The position numbers were made by a program, and so were the translations under genes. A DNA stretch of 64,000 nucleotides, taken from assembly GCF_014837175.1 (NCBI RefSeq), contig NZ_JACYFR010000002.1, positions 1-64,000 of the forward strand. The letters are read 5' to 3'. This DNA comes from Cellulomonas sp. JH27-2 (GTDB taxonomy: Bacteria > Actinomycetota > Actinomycetes > Actinomycetales > Cellulomonadaceae). Within the stretch, counting starts at the first letter, position 1. Every line of letters begins with the position of its first letter. This document shows, piece after piece, positions 18,561 through 27,230 of this stretch. The notes under the pieces were generated by a model, which did not search any database, had not been told where the DNA came from, and saw nothing but the letters and a program-made list of their open reading frames with translations.

Positions 18561-19223
18561 ATGGACACCGCCGTGCTCGACCTGCCCGCCCCGGCCGCAG
18601 CGCGACTGCGCCGCCCGGGGTGGCGCGACCCTCGTCTGCTCACGGGCATCGCGCTGGTCGCCGCCTCGGTCGCGCTGGGGTCGTGGGCCGTCAGCTCGGC
18701 ACAGACGACGGTTCCCGTATACGTCGCCTCGCACGCCCTCGTCCCGGGTCAGAAGGTGACGACCGATGACCTGGTCGTCGCCGACGTGCGCCTCGACTCG
18801 GCGGAGCTCGAGCACTACCTGCGCGCCGACGCCGGCCTGCCCGCCGACCCGGTGGTGGTGCGCGTCGTCGGCGACGACGAGCTGGTGCCGGCCGACGCGG
18901 TCGGCAGGGCGCAGGATCTCGACGTGCGGTCGGTGGCGGTCCCGCTCGAGCGCACGCCGTCGCAGGACGTCGTGGTCGGCGCCTCCGTCGACCTGTGGTT
19001 CACGCCCGCGTCGGACGGCAGCGACACGGCAGGCCCGCCCCGGCAGCTCGCCGCCGGCCTCCCGGTCGCGGAGGTGGCGCGCGCCGAGCGCGGCCTCGCG
19101 GCCTCGGGCGGCAGCTCCGTGCACGTGCTGGTGCCGGAGGCGAAGCTGTCCGACGTCCTCGCGGCTCTGGGCTCGCAGGGTGCGCTCGACGTCGTCGCCG
19201 TCCCGGGATCGGGCGAGCGATGA
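18561..19223 (+). CDS. SAF domain-containing (CpaB/RcpC-like) membrane protein
   Basis: The protein has 220 aa. A short cytoplasmic N-terminus is followed by one membrane helix at about 30-50 (LLTGIALVAASVALGSWAVS). An extracytoplasmic SAF domain follows (VYVASHALVPGQKVTTDDL is the canonical opening), as in CpaB/RcpC pilus-assembly proteins. The C-terminal part repeats the beta-rich pattern. A GGAG lies upstream of ATG 18561. The stop overlaps the start of the P-loop gene (ATGA). No secretin, TadA or TadBC genes are nearby, so this is an orphan of the Tad/Flp type or a different system using the same parts. Confidence 0.85.
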   Translation: MDTAVLDLPAPAAARLRRPGWRDPRLLTGIALVAASVALGSWAVSSAQTTVPVYVASHALVPGQKVTTDDLVVADVRLDSAELEHYLRADAGLPADPVVVRVVGDDELVPADAVGRAQDLDVRSVAVPLERTPSQDVVVGASVDLWFTPASDGSDTAGPPRQLAAGLPVAEVARAERGLAASGGSSVHVLVPEAKLSDVLAALGSQGALDVVAVPGSGER

Positions 19224-20509
19224 TCGGGGTGCTGTGCGCCGTGCAGGGCGGTGCCGAGGCGCTGGTGGTCCAGGCGCTCGACGCGCACCCACAGCTGCAG
19301 GTCACGCGGCGGTGCGCCGACCTCACCGAGCTCCTGGCCGCCGCGGAGGCCGGCCTCGGTCGCCTCGCGGTGGTCTCGTCGGCCCTCGCGCACCTGGACC
19401 GGGAGAGCGTCGACGCCCTGCACGCGGCCGGTGTGCGCGTGCTGGGGCTGTCGGACCCTGCGTCGGTGTGGAGCGTCGAGCGGCTGCGGGGTGCGGGCGT
19501 CGACGACGTGGTGCTCGAACCGTTCGACGAGCTGGGCGCCCGCGACGTCGCCGACGGTCTGCTCCGGCTCTCGGTGGCCCAGGCGCCGCAGGCCGACCGG
19601 ACGCCGGTGCCCGAGGAGGCGCGGCCGGCGGCCGCCCGGGGTGCGGTGGTCGCCGTCTGGGGCCCGACGGGTGCGCCAGGACGCACGACGATCGCCGTGA
19701 ACCTGGCGGCGGAGCTGGCGGCCGCGGGCGGCTCGGTGCTCCTGGCGGACGCGGACACGTACGGCGGCAGCGTCGCGCAGGTGGTGGGGATGCTCGACGA
19801 GGCGCCGGGGCTGGCGGCAGCCGTCCGTCAGGCCGGTCAGGGCATGCTCGACCTGACGGCGCTCGCGCGGCTCGCGCCCGTCCTGGCGCCCGACCTGCGG
19901 GTGCTCTCGGGCACCTCTCGCGCCGACCGCTGGCCGGAGCTCGCCTCCTCGGCGCTCGAGTCGGTGTGGCAGGTGGCGCGGTCGATCGCGCGCTGGACCG
20001 TGGTCGACACGGGCTTCTGCCTCGAGCAGGACGAGGTGCTCACCTACGACACCCACGCGCCGCAGCGGAACGCCGCGACGTTGCGCACCCTCGAGACCGC
20101 GGACCTCGTCGTCGTGGTCGGTGCGGCCGACCCGGTCGGTATCCAGCGCCTCGTGCGTGCGCTGGCCGAGCTCACCGACCTGGGCCTGGGGGCGCGGCGC
20201 CTGGTGATGGTCAACCGTGTCCGTGCGTCGGTGGCCGGCCCGAGGCCGGGGGAGGCCGTGGCGCAGGCGCTCGCGCGGTACGCGGGTGTCACGGACGCGG
20301 TGCTGGTCCCGGAGGACCGCGCGGGGACCGACACCGCGCTGCTGGAAGCGCGCATGCTGCGCGAGATCGCACCGGGGTCCCCGGCGCGACGCGCGATCGC
20401 GCAGGCTGCCGCGCGGGTGGCGCAGCTCCTGCCGCCCGCACCCGCGTCCGCGGGGGCCGAGGACGGCTCGGCGGCGTCCGACGTCGTGGCGTCGGGCTCG
20501 CGGGGGTGA
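19220..20509 (+). CDS. CpaE/ParA-like P-loop protein
   Basis: The protein has 429 aa. The N-terminal ~130 residues resemble a degenerate receiver domain, as in CpaE. The C-terminal domain is MinD/ParA-like. Its nucleotide-binding loop reads WGPTGAPGRTTIAVNLA, a deviant Walker A in which the usual GKGG(V/I)GKT lysine positions read A-P-G-R-T-T. The switch region is LLADADTYGGSV, with VMVNRV and VVDTG further on. In Tad systems CpaE localises the secretion machinery. Here it is coupled to the SAF gene by a 4-bp overlap. The missing canonical lysines may mean weak or no ATP hydrolysis. Confidence 0.8.
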   Translation: MIGVLCAVQGGAEALVVQALDAHPQLQVTRRCADLTELLAAAEAGLGRLAVVSSALAHLDRESVDALHAAGVRVLGLSDPASVWSVERLRGAGVDDVVLEPFDELGARDVADGLLRLSVAQAPQADRTPVPEEARPAAARGAVVAVWGPTGAPGRTTIAVNLAAELAAAGGSVLLADADTYGGSVAQVVGMLDEAPGLAAAVRQAGQGMLDLTALARLAPVLAPDLRVLSGTSRADRWPELASSALESVWQVARSIARWTVVDTGFCLEQDEVLTYDTHAPQRNAATLRTLETADLVVVVGAADPVGIQRLVRALAELTDLGLGARRLVMVNRVRASVAGPRPGEAVAQALARYAGVTDAVLVPEDRAGTDTALLEARMLREIAPGSPARRAIAQAAARVAQLLPPAPASAGAEDGSAASDVVASGSRG

Positions 20510-20528
20510 GCGGGGGCAGACTGTCGTC

Positions 20529-20981
20529 GTGCGCATCTACCTGCCCCTGACCCTGGACGAGCTCGACGCCGACGAGCTGCCCGACCGCCGGGGGCACGCC
20601 GTGACCGCCGCCCTGCGTGCCGCACTGCCCGACGAGGATGACGAGGGCCTCGAGTTCGCGGCGCAGCTCATGGCGGCCGACGACAGCTTCGAGCTGCTCC
20701 GCCGGGCCGCAGGTGCTCCTCGGCTGCGTGCCGTCGCGTCCGTGGATGTCCCCGACGCGCAGGTGGCGGACGTCTCCGACGACGACGACGGCGCCCCGAG
20801 CCTGGTCCGGGTCACGCGGCCTGTGAGCCGCTCGGAGATCGCGTGCGTGCACGTGGACGAGCCGGCCGTGGCCACGGACGTGGCGGCTGCGCTGGACGGT
20901 GACGCCTCGGCGGTGGAACGCGTCGACGACGCCGACCTGCTCTGGTACGACGCGAGCGAGGTCGCGCAGATCCCGCGGTGA
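20529..20981 (+). CDS. DUF6912 family protein
   Basis: The protein has 150 aa from GTG 20529 (VRIYLPLTLDELD). The acidic, soluble sequence has the recurrent pattern RGHAVTAALRAALPDEDDEGLEFAAQL near the N-terminus, typical of a small actinobacterial family without a known function. It starts 19 bp after the P-loop gene and may be the last gene of that operon. No motifs of catalysis or DNA binding are seen. Confidence 0.78.
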   Translation: MRIYLPLTLDELDADELPDRRGHAVTAALRAALPDEDDEGLEFAAQLMAADDSFELLRRAAGAPRLRAVASVDVPDAQVADVSDDDDGAPSLVRVTRPVSRSEIACVHVDEPAVATDVAAALDGDASAVERVDDADLLWYDASEVAQIPR

Positions 20982-21042
20982 CGTCGGGGAGCGCTCGGTG
21001 CGCGTGGCGTTCGTCACGAACCGCCGCGACGGCGAGGGCCAG

Positions 21043-21073
21043 TTGGACCAGTGCGGCCTGGACCAGGTAATGT
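21043..21073 (+). promoter_or_regulatory. Promoter of tRNA-Gln
   Basis: TTGGAC (21043-21048) and TAATGT (21068-21073) are 19 bp apart. The start would be near 21080, about 80 nt before the mature tRNA 5' end. Confidence 0.5.
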
Positions 21074-21162
21074 TCACCGCCGGTACGACGTCCGGTGGAC
21101 GATCGTGACTGACCTCCGGGGACACCTGGAGGGACGTCGCGACACCGGGGGGAATACCCCCA

Positions 21163-21234
21163 TGGGGTATGGTGTAATTGGCAGCACGAGTGATTCTGGT
21201 TCACTTAGTCTAGGTTCGAGTCCTGGTACCCCAG
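21163..21234 (+). tRNA. tRNA-Gln (anticodon CTG)
   Basis: The full cloverleaf is visible. The acceptor stem is TGGGGTA (21163-21169) with TACCCCA (21227-21233) and discriminator G. The anticodon stem AGTGA (21189-21193) pairs with TCACT (21201-21205), and the loop TTCTGGT gives anticodon CTG at 21196-21198. The T arm contains GTTCGAGTC. The 3' CCA is not encoded. Confidence 0.95.
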
Positions 21235-21256
21235 CGCGAGCACCGCTGATTCGACG

Positions 21257-21286
21257 TTCCGATCCACTCGGAGCATCGGGTAAAGT
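21257..21286 (+). promoter_or_regulatory. Promoter of tRNA-Glu
   Basis: TTCCGA (21257-21262) and TAAAGT (21281-21286) are 18 bp apart, so tRNA-Glu may have its own start in addition to read-through from tRNA-Gln. Confidence 0.4.
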
Positions 21287-21328
21287 GTTCACTCGGTAAG
21301 CGAGGCCTACGGGCCGAGCAGCTGATAG

Positions 21329-21401
21329 GCCCCCGTTGTGTAGCGGCCTAGCACGCCGCCCTCTCACGGCGGTAGCGCCGGTTCGAATCCGGTCGGGGGT
21401 A
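21329..21401 (+). tRNA. tRNA-Glu (anticodon CTC)
   Basis: Acceptor GCCCCCG (21329-21335) pairs with CGGGGGT (21394-21400), including a terminal G-U pair, with discriminator A. The anticodon stem CCGCC/GGCGG encloses CTCTCAC, giving anticodon CTC at 21363-21365. The T-loop GTTCGAATC is intact. CCA is not encoded. Confidence 0.95.
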
Positions 21402-21410
21402 CAGACGAGA

Positions 21411-21442
21411 AGCGGTTCCGGCAGACGCCGGGACCGCTTTTT
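21411..21442 (+). terminator. Rho-independent terminator after tRNA-Glu
   Basis: A 12-bp stem (AGCGGTTCCGGC with GCCGGGACCGCT, one G-U pair) with loop AGAC, directly followed by TTTT at 21439-21442. Confidence 0.85.
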
Positions 21443-21522
21443 CGTCGCCCGGACGTCTGTTGCCCTCGCCCTGGTCGCTGCGCCATGCTCGTCAGGTCAG
21501 CGGTCCGGCGTGCGGAGGCGAC

Positions 21523-23115
21523 ATGAGTCCAGGTCAGAGCGACGGATCGCAGGCCCGGGGGAGCCGGCGGCTCATGGTGCTGCTGGCGGCGGCGATGTTC
21601 GTGCTCGTCGTCGACACGTCCCTGATGAACGTCTCGATCTCCGCCGTGGTGGTCGATCTCGACACGACGGCGAGCGGCGTGCAGTCGGCGATCGCCCTCG
21701 AGGCGCTGGTGTCGGCGGCGTTCATCCTCATCAGCAGCAAGGTGGCCGACCTCGTCGGGCGCAAGCGCGCCTACGTCCTCGGGCTGGTGGCCTACGCCGT
21801 CGGTGCGCTGGCCATGACGCTGGCGCAGAGCCTGACCGCGATCGTCGTGCTCTGGGCCGTCGTCGGCGGCCTCGGGGCGTCGCTGCTCCTGCCCGCCATG
21901 CAGTCCCTCATCCACGGAAACTTCATGGGGAGCGACCAGAAGAAGGCGTACGCGCTCGTCGGGGCCGCGGCCGCGGTCGCCGCGGCGATCGGGCCGCTGC
22001 TCGGGGGCTTCGTCACGACCTACCTGTCGTGGCGCGTCGGGTTCGCGCTCGAGGTGGTCGTCATCGTCGTCGTCCTGAGCCAGATCTCCCTGGTGCGGGA
22101 CGTCCCCTACACGGGCTCGCGGCGGATCGACGCCGTGGGTGCCGTCCTGTCCGTGCTCGGGATGGGCGGTGTGGTGCTCGGCATCCTGGTGTGGCAGGAA
22201 GGGGGCGAGCTCGTCGGTCTGCTCGTGCTCGTCGGGCTCGTCGCGCTGGCCGGCCTCGTCCGCTGGCTCGTCCGCAGCAAGCGGACCGGACGCGTGACGC
22301 TGCTCGACCCGGACCTGTTCCGGCACCCGAACTTCACGGCGGGCGTCACCGGGCAGATGCTCCAGCAGATCACCCTGGGCGGGGCCATGATCGCGCTGCC
22401 GCTCTTCTTCCAGATGACGCTCGAGTACGACGCACTCGAGGCGGGTCTGTCGCTCGCGCCGCTGTCGTTGACGATGTTCGCGGCGGCCGTGGTGGCGGGC
22501 AAGCGGGCCGGCAACCGTCGTCCCGCGGCCGTGATCCGGGCCGGCTTCCTGCTGGCGAGCCTGGGGATCGCGGCGATCGTGCCGCTCGTGCCGCGCGTGG
22601 GCAGTGGCTGGTACCTGGTGATCCCGCTCGCGGTCGCGGGGAGCGGTCTGGGGCTCCTCGTCTCACAGCTCAACAACTACACGCTCGCGCCCGTGGCCGA
22701 GGAGCGGGTCAGCGAGGCCGCGGGCGTGAACTCCGCGGCCGGGTCGTTCGGTCTCTCCTTCGGGCTCGCGATGGCGGGTGGGCTGATGCTCGCGACCCTG
22801 TCGTTCAGCTTCACGCACCTGACGCAGGCCAGCGACGTCATCCCGGCGGAGCAGCAGGCGCAGATCGCGGCGACGCTCGAGCGAGACGCCGAGATCATGA
22901 GCAACAGCCGGCTCGCCGAGCAGATCGGTGGAGAGCCGCCCGCCGTCGTGGCGGAGGTTCTCGCGATCAACGACGAGGCCCGCAACCGGTCGCTCCAGGT
23001 CGCGCTCCTGGTGCCGCTGCTGGCCGGCCTCGGCGGCCTGGTCAACGGGTTCCGGATGATGCGGCTGCCCGACCAGCGCCCGTCGTCGTCGCTCGAAGGT
23101 CTCGACCTCGGCTGA
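21523..23115 (+). CDS. MFS drug/proton antiporter, DHA2 (14-TMS) type
   Basis: The protein has 530 aa with about 14 membrane segments, the size of the DHA2 (QacA-like) family that exports drugs and dyes by proton antiport. The TM1 region [16 protein letters not shown] and the motif A loop [15 protein letters not shown] are typical. ATG 21523 was chosen because GGAGG lies at 21514-21518, and it removes a 21-residue non-conserved extension. The substrate cannot be told from sequence. It is followed by the convergent small membrane protein gene with 2 bp between stops. Confidence 0.9.
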   Translation: MSPGQSDGSQARGSRRLMVLLAAAMFVLVVDTSLMNVSISAVVVDLDTTASGVQSAIALEALVSAAFILISSKVADLVGRKRAYVLGLVAYAVGALAMTLAQSLTAIVVLWAVVGGLGASLLLPAMQSLIHGNFMGSDQKKAYALVGAAAAVAAAIGPLLGGFVTTYLSWRVGFALEVVVIVVVLSQISLVRDVPYTGSRRIDAVGAVLSVLGMGGVVLGILVWQEGGELVGLLVLVGLVALAGLVRWLVRSKRTGRVTLLDPDLFRHPNFTAGVTGQMLQQITLGGAMIALPLFFQMTLEYDALEAGLSLAPLSLTMFAAAVVAGKRAGNRRPAAVIRAGFLLASLGIAAIVPLVPRVGSGWYLVIPLAVAGSGLGLLVSQLNNYTLAPVAEERVSEAAGVNSAAGSFGLSFGLAMAGGLMLATLSFSFTHLTQASDVIPAEQQAQIAATLERDAEIMSNSRLAEQIGGEPPAVVAEVLAINDEARNRSLQVALLVPLLAGLGGLVNGFRMMRLPDQRPSSSLEGLDLG

Positions 23116-23117
23116 GA

Positions 23118-23348
23118 TCAGTGCTGGCCGCGAGGCCCGTGGTTGCTCGTCGGGAGCAGGGCGACGACGCCCCACCCGACCACGGCCGCGACGAGACCGA
23201 CCAGGATGCCGGTCGCCACCGCACCGGCCGCGTCGGCCCCGCCGAGCACCGCGACGAGTGCGCCCACGACGAAGCCGGCCACGCCCGCGATCGCCGCGCC
23301 GCGCCTGGTCAGCCGTCGCCGCGCGGCGGCCGGCCCGCGGACGGCCAT
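23118..23348 (-). CDS. Small two-helix membrane protein
   Basis: The protein has 76 aa. A basic N-terminus ([10 protein letters not shown]) is followed by two hydrophobic helices ([17 protein letters not shown] and [19 protein letters not shown]). I recognise no family. Its ATG overlaps the IclR-type gene stop by one base (TGATG), so it is expected to be translated together with the regulator. The function is unknown. Confidence 0.65.
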   Translation of the reverse strand: MAVRGPAAARRRLTRRGAAIAGVAGFVVGALVAVLGGADAAGAVATGILVGLVAAVVGWGVVALLPTSNHGPRGQH

Positions 23349-24067
23349 CAGTCGGCGGTCCGGCGCAGGACCTCGGTGAGGCGGTTGGCGGCGGAGACGA
23401 CGGCGGCGGCGTGCAGACGTCCGGGCTGGCGCGAGAGGCGCTCGAGCGGTCCGGAGACCGAGACGGCGGCGACGACGCGCCCCGACGGGCCCCGCACGGG
23501 CGCGGAGACCGACGCGACGCCGACCTCGCGCTCGGAGACGGACTGGGCCCAGCCGCGGCGGCGGACGCCGGACAGGATGGTCGCGGTGAACTTCGAGCCC
23601 TGCAGGCCGCGATGCAGGCGGTCCGGCTCCTCCCACGCGAGGAGCACCTGGGCGGCCGAGCCGGCCTGCATCGTGAGCGTGGCGCCTACGGGGATGGAGT
23701 CGCGCAGCCCGATGGGGCGTTCCGCGGCGGCGACGCAGATGCGCTGGTCACCCTGGCGGCGGTAGAGCTGGGCGCTCTCGCCCGTGTGGTCGCGGACGGC
23801 GGCCAGCACGGGACCGGCGGCGGCCAGGAGGCGGTCCTCACCCGCGGCCGTGGCGAGCTCCGACAGACGCGGCCCCAGCACGAACCGACCCTGCATGTCG
23901 CGGGCCACCAGCCGGTGGTGCTCCAGGGCGACGGCGAGCCGGTGGGCCGTGGGGCGAGCAAGATGGGTGGCGGTCACGAGCTGGGCGAGGGTCGCCGGGC
24001 CGGCCTCGAGAGCGCTGAGAACGGACGCGGCCTTGTCCAGCACGCCGACTCCGCTAGAGTTGTCCAT
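23348..24067 (-). CDS. IclR-family regulator, NdgR/LtbR-like
   Basis: The protein has 239 aa. The N-terminal winged HTH ([41 protein letters not shown]) is followed by an IclR effector domain ([30 protein letters not shown]). It is divergent from leuCD across 75 bp. In Streptomyces (NdgR) and Corynebacterium (LtbR) an IclR protein in exactly this position controls leuCD and other amino-acid genes, so the same role is inferred. The start ATG 24067 gives the usual [13 protein letters not shown] opening. It is translationally coupled to the small membrane protein. Confidence 0.92.
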   Translation of the reverse strand: MDNSSGVGVLDKAASVLSALEAGPATLAQLVTATHLARPTAHRLAVALEHHRLVARDMQGRFVLGPRLSELATAAGEDRLLAAAGPVLAAVRDHTGESAQLYRRQGDQRICVAAAERPIGLRDSIPVGATLTMQAGSAAQVLLAWEEPDRLHRGLQGSKFTATILSGVRRRGWAQSVSEREVGVASVSAPVRGPSGRVVAAVSVSGPLERLSRQPGRLHAAAVVSAANRLTEVLRRTAD

Positions 24068-24082
24068 AGGTCGATATTGCCG

Positions 24083-24097
24083 TCTCGAAGGCTGAGA
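24083..24097. promoter_or_regulatory. Possible operator between IclR gene and leuC
   Basis: The short dyad TCTC-GAAGGCT-GAGA is the only symmetric element in the 75-bp divergent spacer and is a candidate binding site for the IclR-type regulator. Each arm is only 4 bp, so chance is possible. Confidence 0.25.
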
Positions 24098-24142
24098 TGC
24101 AAGCGACGCCCCCCAGCAGGTCCCGAAGAGACAGGAAAGAAC

Positions 24143-25597
24143 ATGGCCGGCACGTTGGCGGAGAAGGTCTGGGATGCGCACGTCGTGCGCCCTGGTGCGG
24201 ACGGCGCGCCCGACCTCCTGTACATCGACCTGCACCTGGTGCACGAGGTCACCAGCCCGCAGGCGTTCGAGGGGCTGCGCCTCGCCGGTCGTCCCGTCCG
24301 TCGCCCGGACCTGACGCTCGCGACCGAGGACCACAACACCCCGACGCTCGACATCGACCGGCCGATCGCCGACGCGACCAGCCGCACCCAGATCGAGACG
24401 CTGCGCAACAACGCCAAGGAGTTCGGCGTGCGCATCCACTCGCTCGGAGACGCGGACCAGGGCATCGTCCACCAGGTGGGCCCGCAGCTCGGCCTCACGC
24501 AGCCCGGCCTGACGGTCGTGTGCGGCGACTCGCACACGTCGACGCACGGCGCCTTCGGCGCCCTCGCGTTCGGCATCGGCACGTCCGAGGTCGAGCACGT
24601 GCTGGCCACGCAGACGCTGCCGCTCGCGCCGTTCAAGACGATGGCTATCACGGTCAACGGGCAGCTGCCCGAGGGTGCGACCAGCAAGGACATCATCCTG
24701 GCGATCATCGCCAAGATCGGCACCGGCGGCGGCCAGGGCTACGTGCTCGAGTACCGCGGCGAGGCGATCCGCGGACTGAGCATGGAAGCCCGCATGACCA
24801 TCTGCAACATGTCGATCGAGGCCGGTGCCCGCGCCGGCATGATCGCGCCCGACCAGACCACGTTCGACTACCTGCAGGGCCGCCCGCACGCGCCCGAGGG
24901 TGCGGACTGGGACGCGGCCGTCGAGTACTGGAAGACGCTGCGCTCCGACGACGACGCGACGTTCGACGTCGAGGTCGTCCTCGAGGCGCAGGACCTCGAG
25001 CCGTTCGTCACGTGGGGCACCAACCCCGGGCAGGGCCTGCCGCTGTCCGGCTCGGTCCCGGTCCCGGAGGAGATCGCCGACGAGAACGAGCGCATCACCG
25101 CCGAGCGCGCCATCGAGTACATGGGCCTGACGCCCGGCCAGCCGCTGCGCGAGATCAAGGTCGACACGGTCTTCATCGGCTCCTGCACGAACGGCCGCAT
25201 CGAGGACCTGCGCTCGGTCGCCAAGGTGATCGCCGGCAAGCACAAGGCCGACGACGTCCGCGTCCTGGTGGTGCCCGCCTCCGCACGTGTCCGCCTCCAG
25301 GCCGAGGCCGAGGGGCTCGACAAGATCTTCCTCGACTTCGGTGCGGAGTGGCGCAACGCCGGCTGCTCGATGTGCCTGGGCATGAACCCCGACCAGCTCG
25401 CACCGGGGGAGCGCTCGGCGTCCACCTCCAACCGCAACTTCGAGGGACGTCAGGGCAAGGGCGGTCGCACGCACCTGGTCTCCCCGCTCGTGGCCGCCGC
25501 GACGGCGATCCGCGGCACCCTCTCGTCGTACTCCGACCTGGGCACCGGCACCCCGGCACCCGACGGCACCCCGCTGGCCGACCTCCAGACGGTCTGA
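24143..25597 (+). CDS. leuC: 3-isopropylmalate dehydratase large subunit
   Basis: The protein has 484 aa. It isomerises 2- to 3-isopropylmalate in leucine synthesis as a heterodimer with LeuD, using a 4Fe-4S cluster. Cluster ligands are visible as Cys348 (GSCTNGR), Cys408 and Cys411 (GCSMCLGMN). The aconitase signature [19 protein letters not shown] is intact. An AGGAAAG ribosome-binding site precedes ATG 24143. leuD follows after 27 bp. Regulation by the divergent IclR protein is expected. Confidence 0.97.
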   Translation: MAGTLAEKVWDAHVVRPGADGAPDLLYIDLHLVHEVTSPQAFEGLRLAGRPVRRPDLTLATEDHNTPTLDIDRPIADATSRTQIETLRNNAKEFGVRIHSLGDADQGIVHQVGPQLGLTQPGLTVVCGDSHTSTHGAFGALAFGIGTSEVEHVLATQTLPLAPFKTMAITVNGQLPEGATSKDIILAIIAKIGTGGGQGYVLEYRGEAIRGLSMEARMTICNMSIEAGARAGMIAPDQTTFDYLQGRPHAPEGADWDAAVEYWKTLRSDDDATFDVEVVLEAQDLEPFVTWGTNPGQGLPLSGSVPVPEEIADENERITAERAIEYMGLTPGQPLREIKVDTVFIGSCTNGRIEDLRSVAKVIAGKHKADDVRVLVVPASARVRLQAEAEGLDKIFLDFGAEWRNAGCSMCLGMNPDQLAPGERSASTSNRNFEGRQGKGGRTHLVSPLVAAATAIRGTLSSYSDLGTGTPAPDGTPLADLQTV

Positions 25598-25624
25598 CCG
25601 GACCAGGAAGACAGGAACAGGACC

Positions 25625-26290
25625 ATGGAGAAGTTCACCCAGCACACGGGAGTCGGCGTGCCGCTGCGCCGCAGCAACGTCGACACCGACCAGATCATCC
25701 CCGCCGTCTACCTCAAGCGCGTCACGCGCACCGGGTTCGAGGACGCGCTGTTCGCCGCCTGGCGCGGCGACCCGACCTTCGTCCTCAACCAGGAGGCGTA
25801 CTCGAGCGGTTCCGTCCTGGTGGCGGGCCCTGACTTCGGCACCGGCTCGTCGCGCGAGCACGCCGTGTGGGCGCTCAAGGACTACGGCTTCAAGGTCGTC
25901 ATCTCGACGCGCTTCGCCGACATCTTCCGCGGCAACTCCGGCAAGCAGGGCCTGCTCGCCGCCGTCGCGTCGGCCGAGGACATCGAGCTCATCTGGAAGA
26001 TCCTCGAGACCCGCCCGGGCACCGAGATCACCGTGGACCTCGAGGCGCGCACCATCACGTGCGACGACGTCGTCGTCCCGTTCCAGGTCGACGACTACAC
26101 GCGCTGGCGCCTCATGGAGGGCCTGGACGACATCGGCCTGACCCTCGAGCACGCCGACGAGATCTCGGCGTTCGAGGAGAAGCGTGAGCCGTGGCGCCCT
26201 GCCACCCTCCCGGCCAAGCACCTCCCTCCGGTCGAGATCAAGGCGGCGCGCCCGTCGGGCGTGCCGGTGGAGATCAGCCGCCGCCCCTGA
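25625..26290 (+). CDS. leuD: 3-isopropylmalate dehydratase small subunit
   Basis: The protein has 221 aa. This is the swivelling small subunit partner of LeuC, with the substrate-recognition region [16 protein letters not shown] and the conserved [18 protein letters not shown]. Length is normal (about 200 aa plus a short Pro-rich C-terminus). An AGGAACAGG-like ribosome-binding site precedes the ATG. It forms one transcription unit with leuC. Confidence 0.97.
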   Translation: MEKFTQHTGVGVPLRRSNVDTDQIIPAVYLKRVTRTGFEDALFAAWRGDPTFVLNQEAYSSGSVLVAGPDFGTGSSREHAVWALKDYGFKVVISTRFADIFRGNSGKQGLLAAVASAEDIELIWKILETRPGTEITVDLEARTITCDDVVVPFQVDDYTRWRLMEGLDDIGLTLEHADEISAFEEKREPWRPATLPAKHLPPVEIKAARPSGVPVEISRRP

Positions 26291-26308
26291 GCTCCTACCC
26301 GACGTCGC

Positions 26309-26314
26309 TACGGT
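26309..26314 (+). promoter_or_regulatory. Candidate -10 of the HU gene
   Basis: TACGGT fits TANNNT. The start would be near 26321, giving a leader of about 32 nt that contains the AAGGGA ribosome-binding site (26342-26347). Confidence 0.35.
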
Positions 26315-26352
26315 GGTCCCAGCAGGTTCGCACCGCCGACGAAGGGACGACC

Positions 26353-27111
26353 ATGCCCGGCAAGTCGCAGATCGCCGACCGGATCGCCGCACGCGGCTGG
26401 AGTCGCGCCGATGCCGGGTCCGCGGTCGACGCGGTGCTCGAGGAGGTCACGGCCGCCCTGGCCGCAGGGGAACGGGTGACGCTCACGGGCTTCGGCACCT
26501 TCGAGCCCGTGCCCCGCGCTGCTCGCACGGCGCGCGACCCCCGCACGGGCGCGGCGCTCGACGTCGCGGCGACCACCGTGGCGCGCTTCCACCCGGGCGC
26601 GACCCTGCGGGCGCGGGTGCGCGGAGCCGCACCGAGGGCCGCCGGCGCCGACGACGGTCCCCGCCGCAGCGGTGACGCGGCGCGTCCAGGCGCGGCAGCG
26701 CGGACGACGGAACGCCGCGCGGCGGCCGACCGCGAGACCGGCGTCCCCGACCCCGCCGAGCCCACGGACACCACGAAGACCATCCATCGCGCCAAGGGGG
26801 CCGACGCCGTCCGGGTGCGGTCCGGCGAGGTGCGGTCCTCGAAGGGCGGCACCTCGAAGGGCGGTAGCCGCACGAACGAGGCCGCGGAGACGGCTGACGG
26901 CAAGGCGAAGGCCAAGGTCGGCAGCAAGGCGAAGGCGAAGGCGAAGGCGAGGGCCGACAGCAAGGTGAAGGCGAGGGCCGACAGCAAGAAGAAGGCGAAG
27001 GCCAAGGCCGACAGCAAGGCGAAGGCCAGGTCCGACAGCAAGGCGAAGGCCAAGTTGCGCACGAAGGCGAAGGCCACGGGGAAGTCTCACCGCGGCACGA
27101 AGAAGTCCTGA
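26353..27111 (+). CDS. HU-family nucleoid protein with long lysine-rich tail
   Basis: The protein has 252 aa. Residues 1-90 are an HU/IHF domain: KSQIADRIAARGWSRADAGSAVDAVLEEV, then GERVTLTGFGTFEPVPRAARTARDPRTG. The DNA-intercalating beta-arm region is somewhat diverged. The remaining ~160 residues are a disordered basic tail with KAKAKAKA and ADSKxKA repeats, as in mycobacterial HupB and streptomycete HupS, whose histone-H1-like tails bind DNA and RNA. An in-frame 24/30-bp minisatellite underlies the tail, so its length probably varies between strains. It lies alone between leuD and murA. Confidence 0.92.
   Translation: MPGKSQIADRIAARGWSRADAGSAVDAVLEEVTAALAAGERVTLTGFGTFEPVPRAARTARDPRTGAALDVAATTVARFHPGATLRARVRGAAPRAAGADDGPRRSGDAARPGAAARTTERRAAADRETGVPDPAEPTDTTKTIHRAKGADAVRVRSGEVRSSKGGTSKGGSRTNEAAETADGKAKAKVGSKAKAKAKARADSKVKARADSKKKAKAKADSKAKARSDSKAKAKLRTKAKATGKSHRGTKKS
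26927..27075 (+). repeat. In-frame minisatellite coding the HU lysine tail
   Basis: GACAGCAAG recurs at 26956, 26980, 27010 and 27034, spaced 24, 30 and 24 bp, each flanked by AAGGC-rich units. All units are multiples of three, so length changes keep the frame. Confidence 0.75.
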
Positions 27112-27230
27112 CGCCACCCTGTCGTGGCCGCGGCACACCCGCGGGACCTGTCTGTGAAGGTTTGGCACGAAGGACGACGCGCGGGCCCGTGCAGGACGAA
27201 CCGCGACGGTCGGTAGGTGAGGATAGGCGC

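Noticed and set aside
19220-20509. Chromosome-partitioning ParA
   Set aside because: The Walker A lysines are missing, the N-terminus is CpaE-like, and no parB or parS-like repeats are seen.
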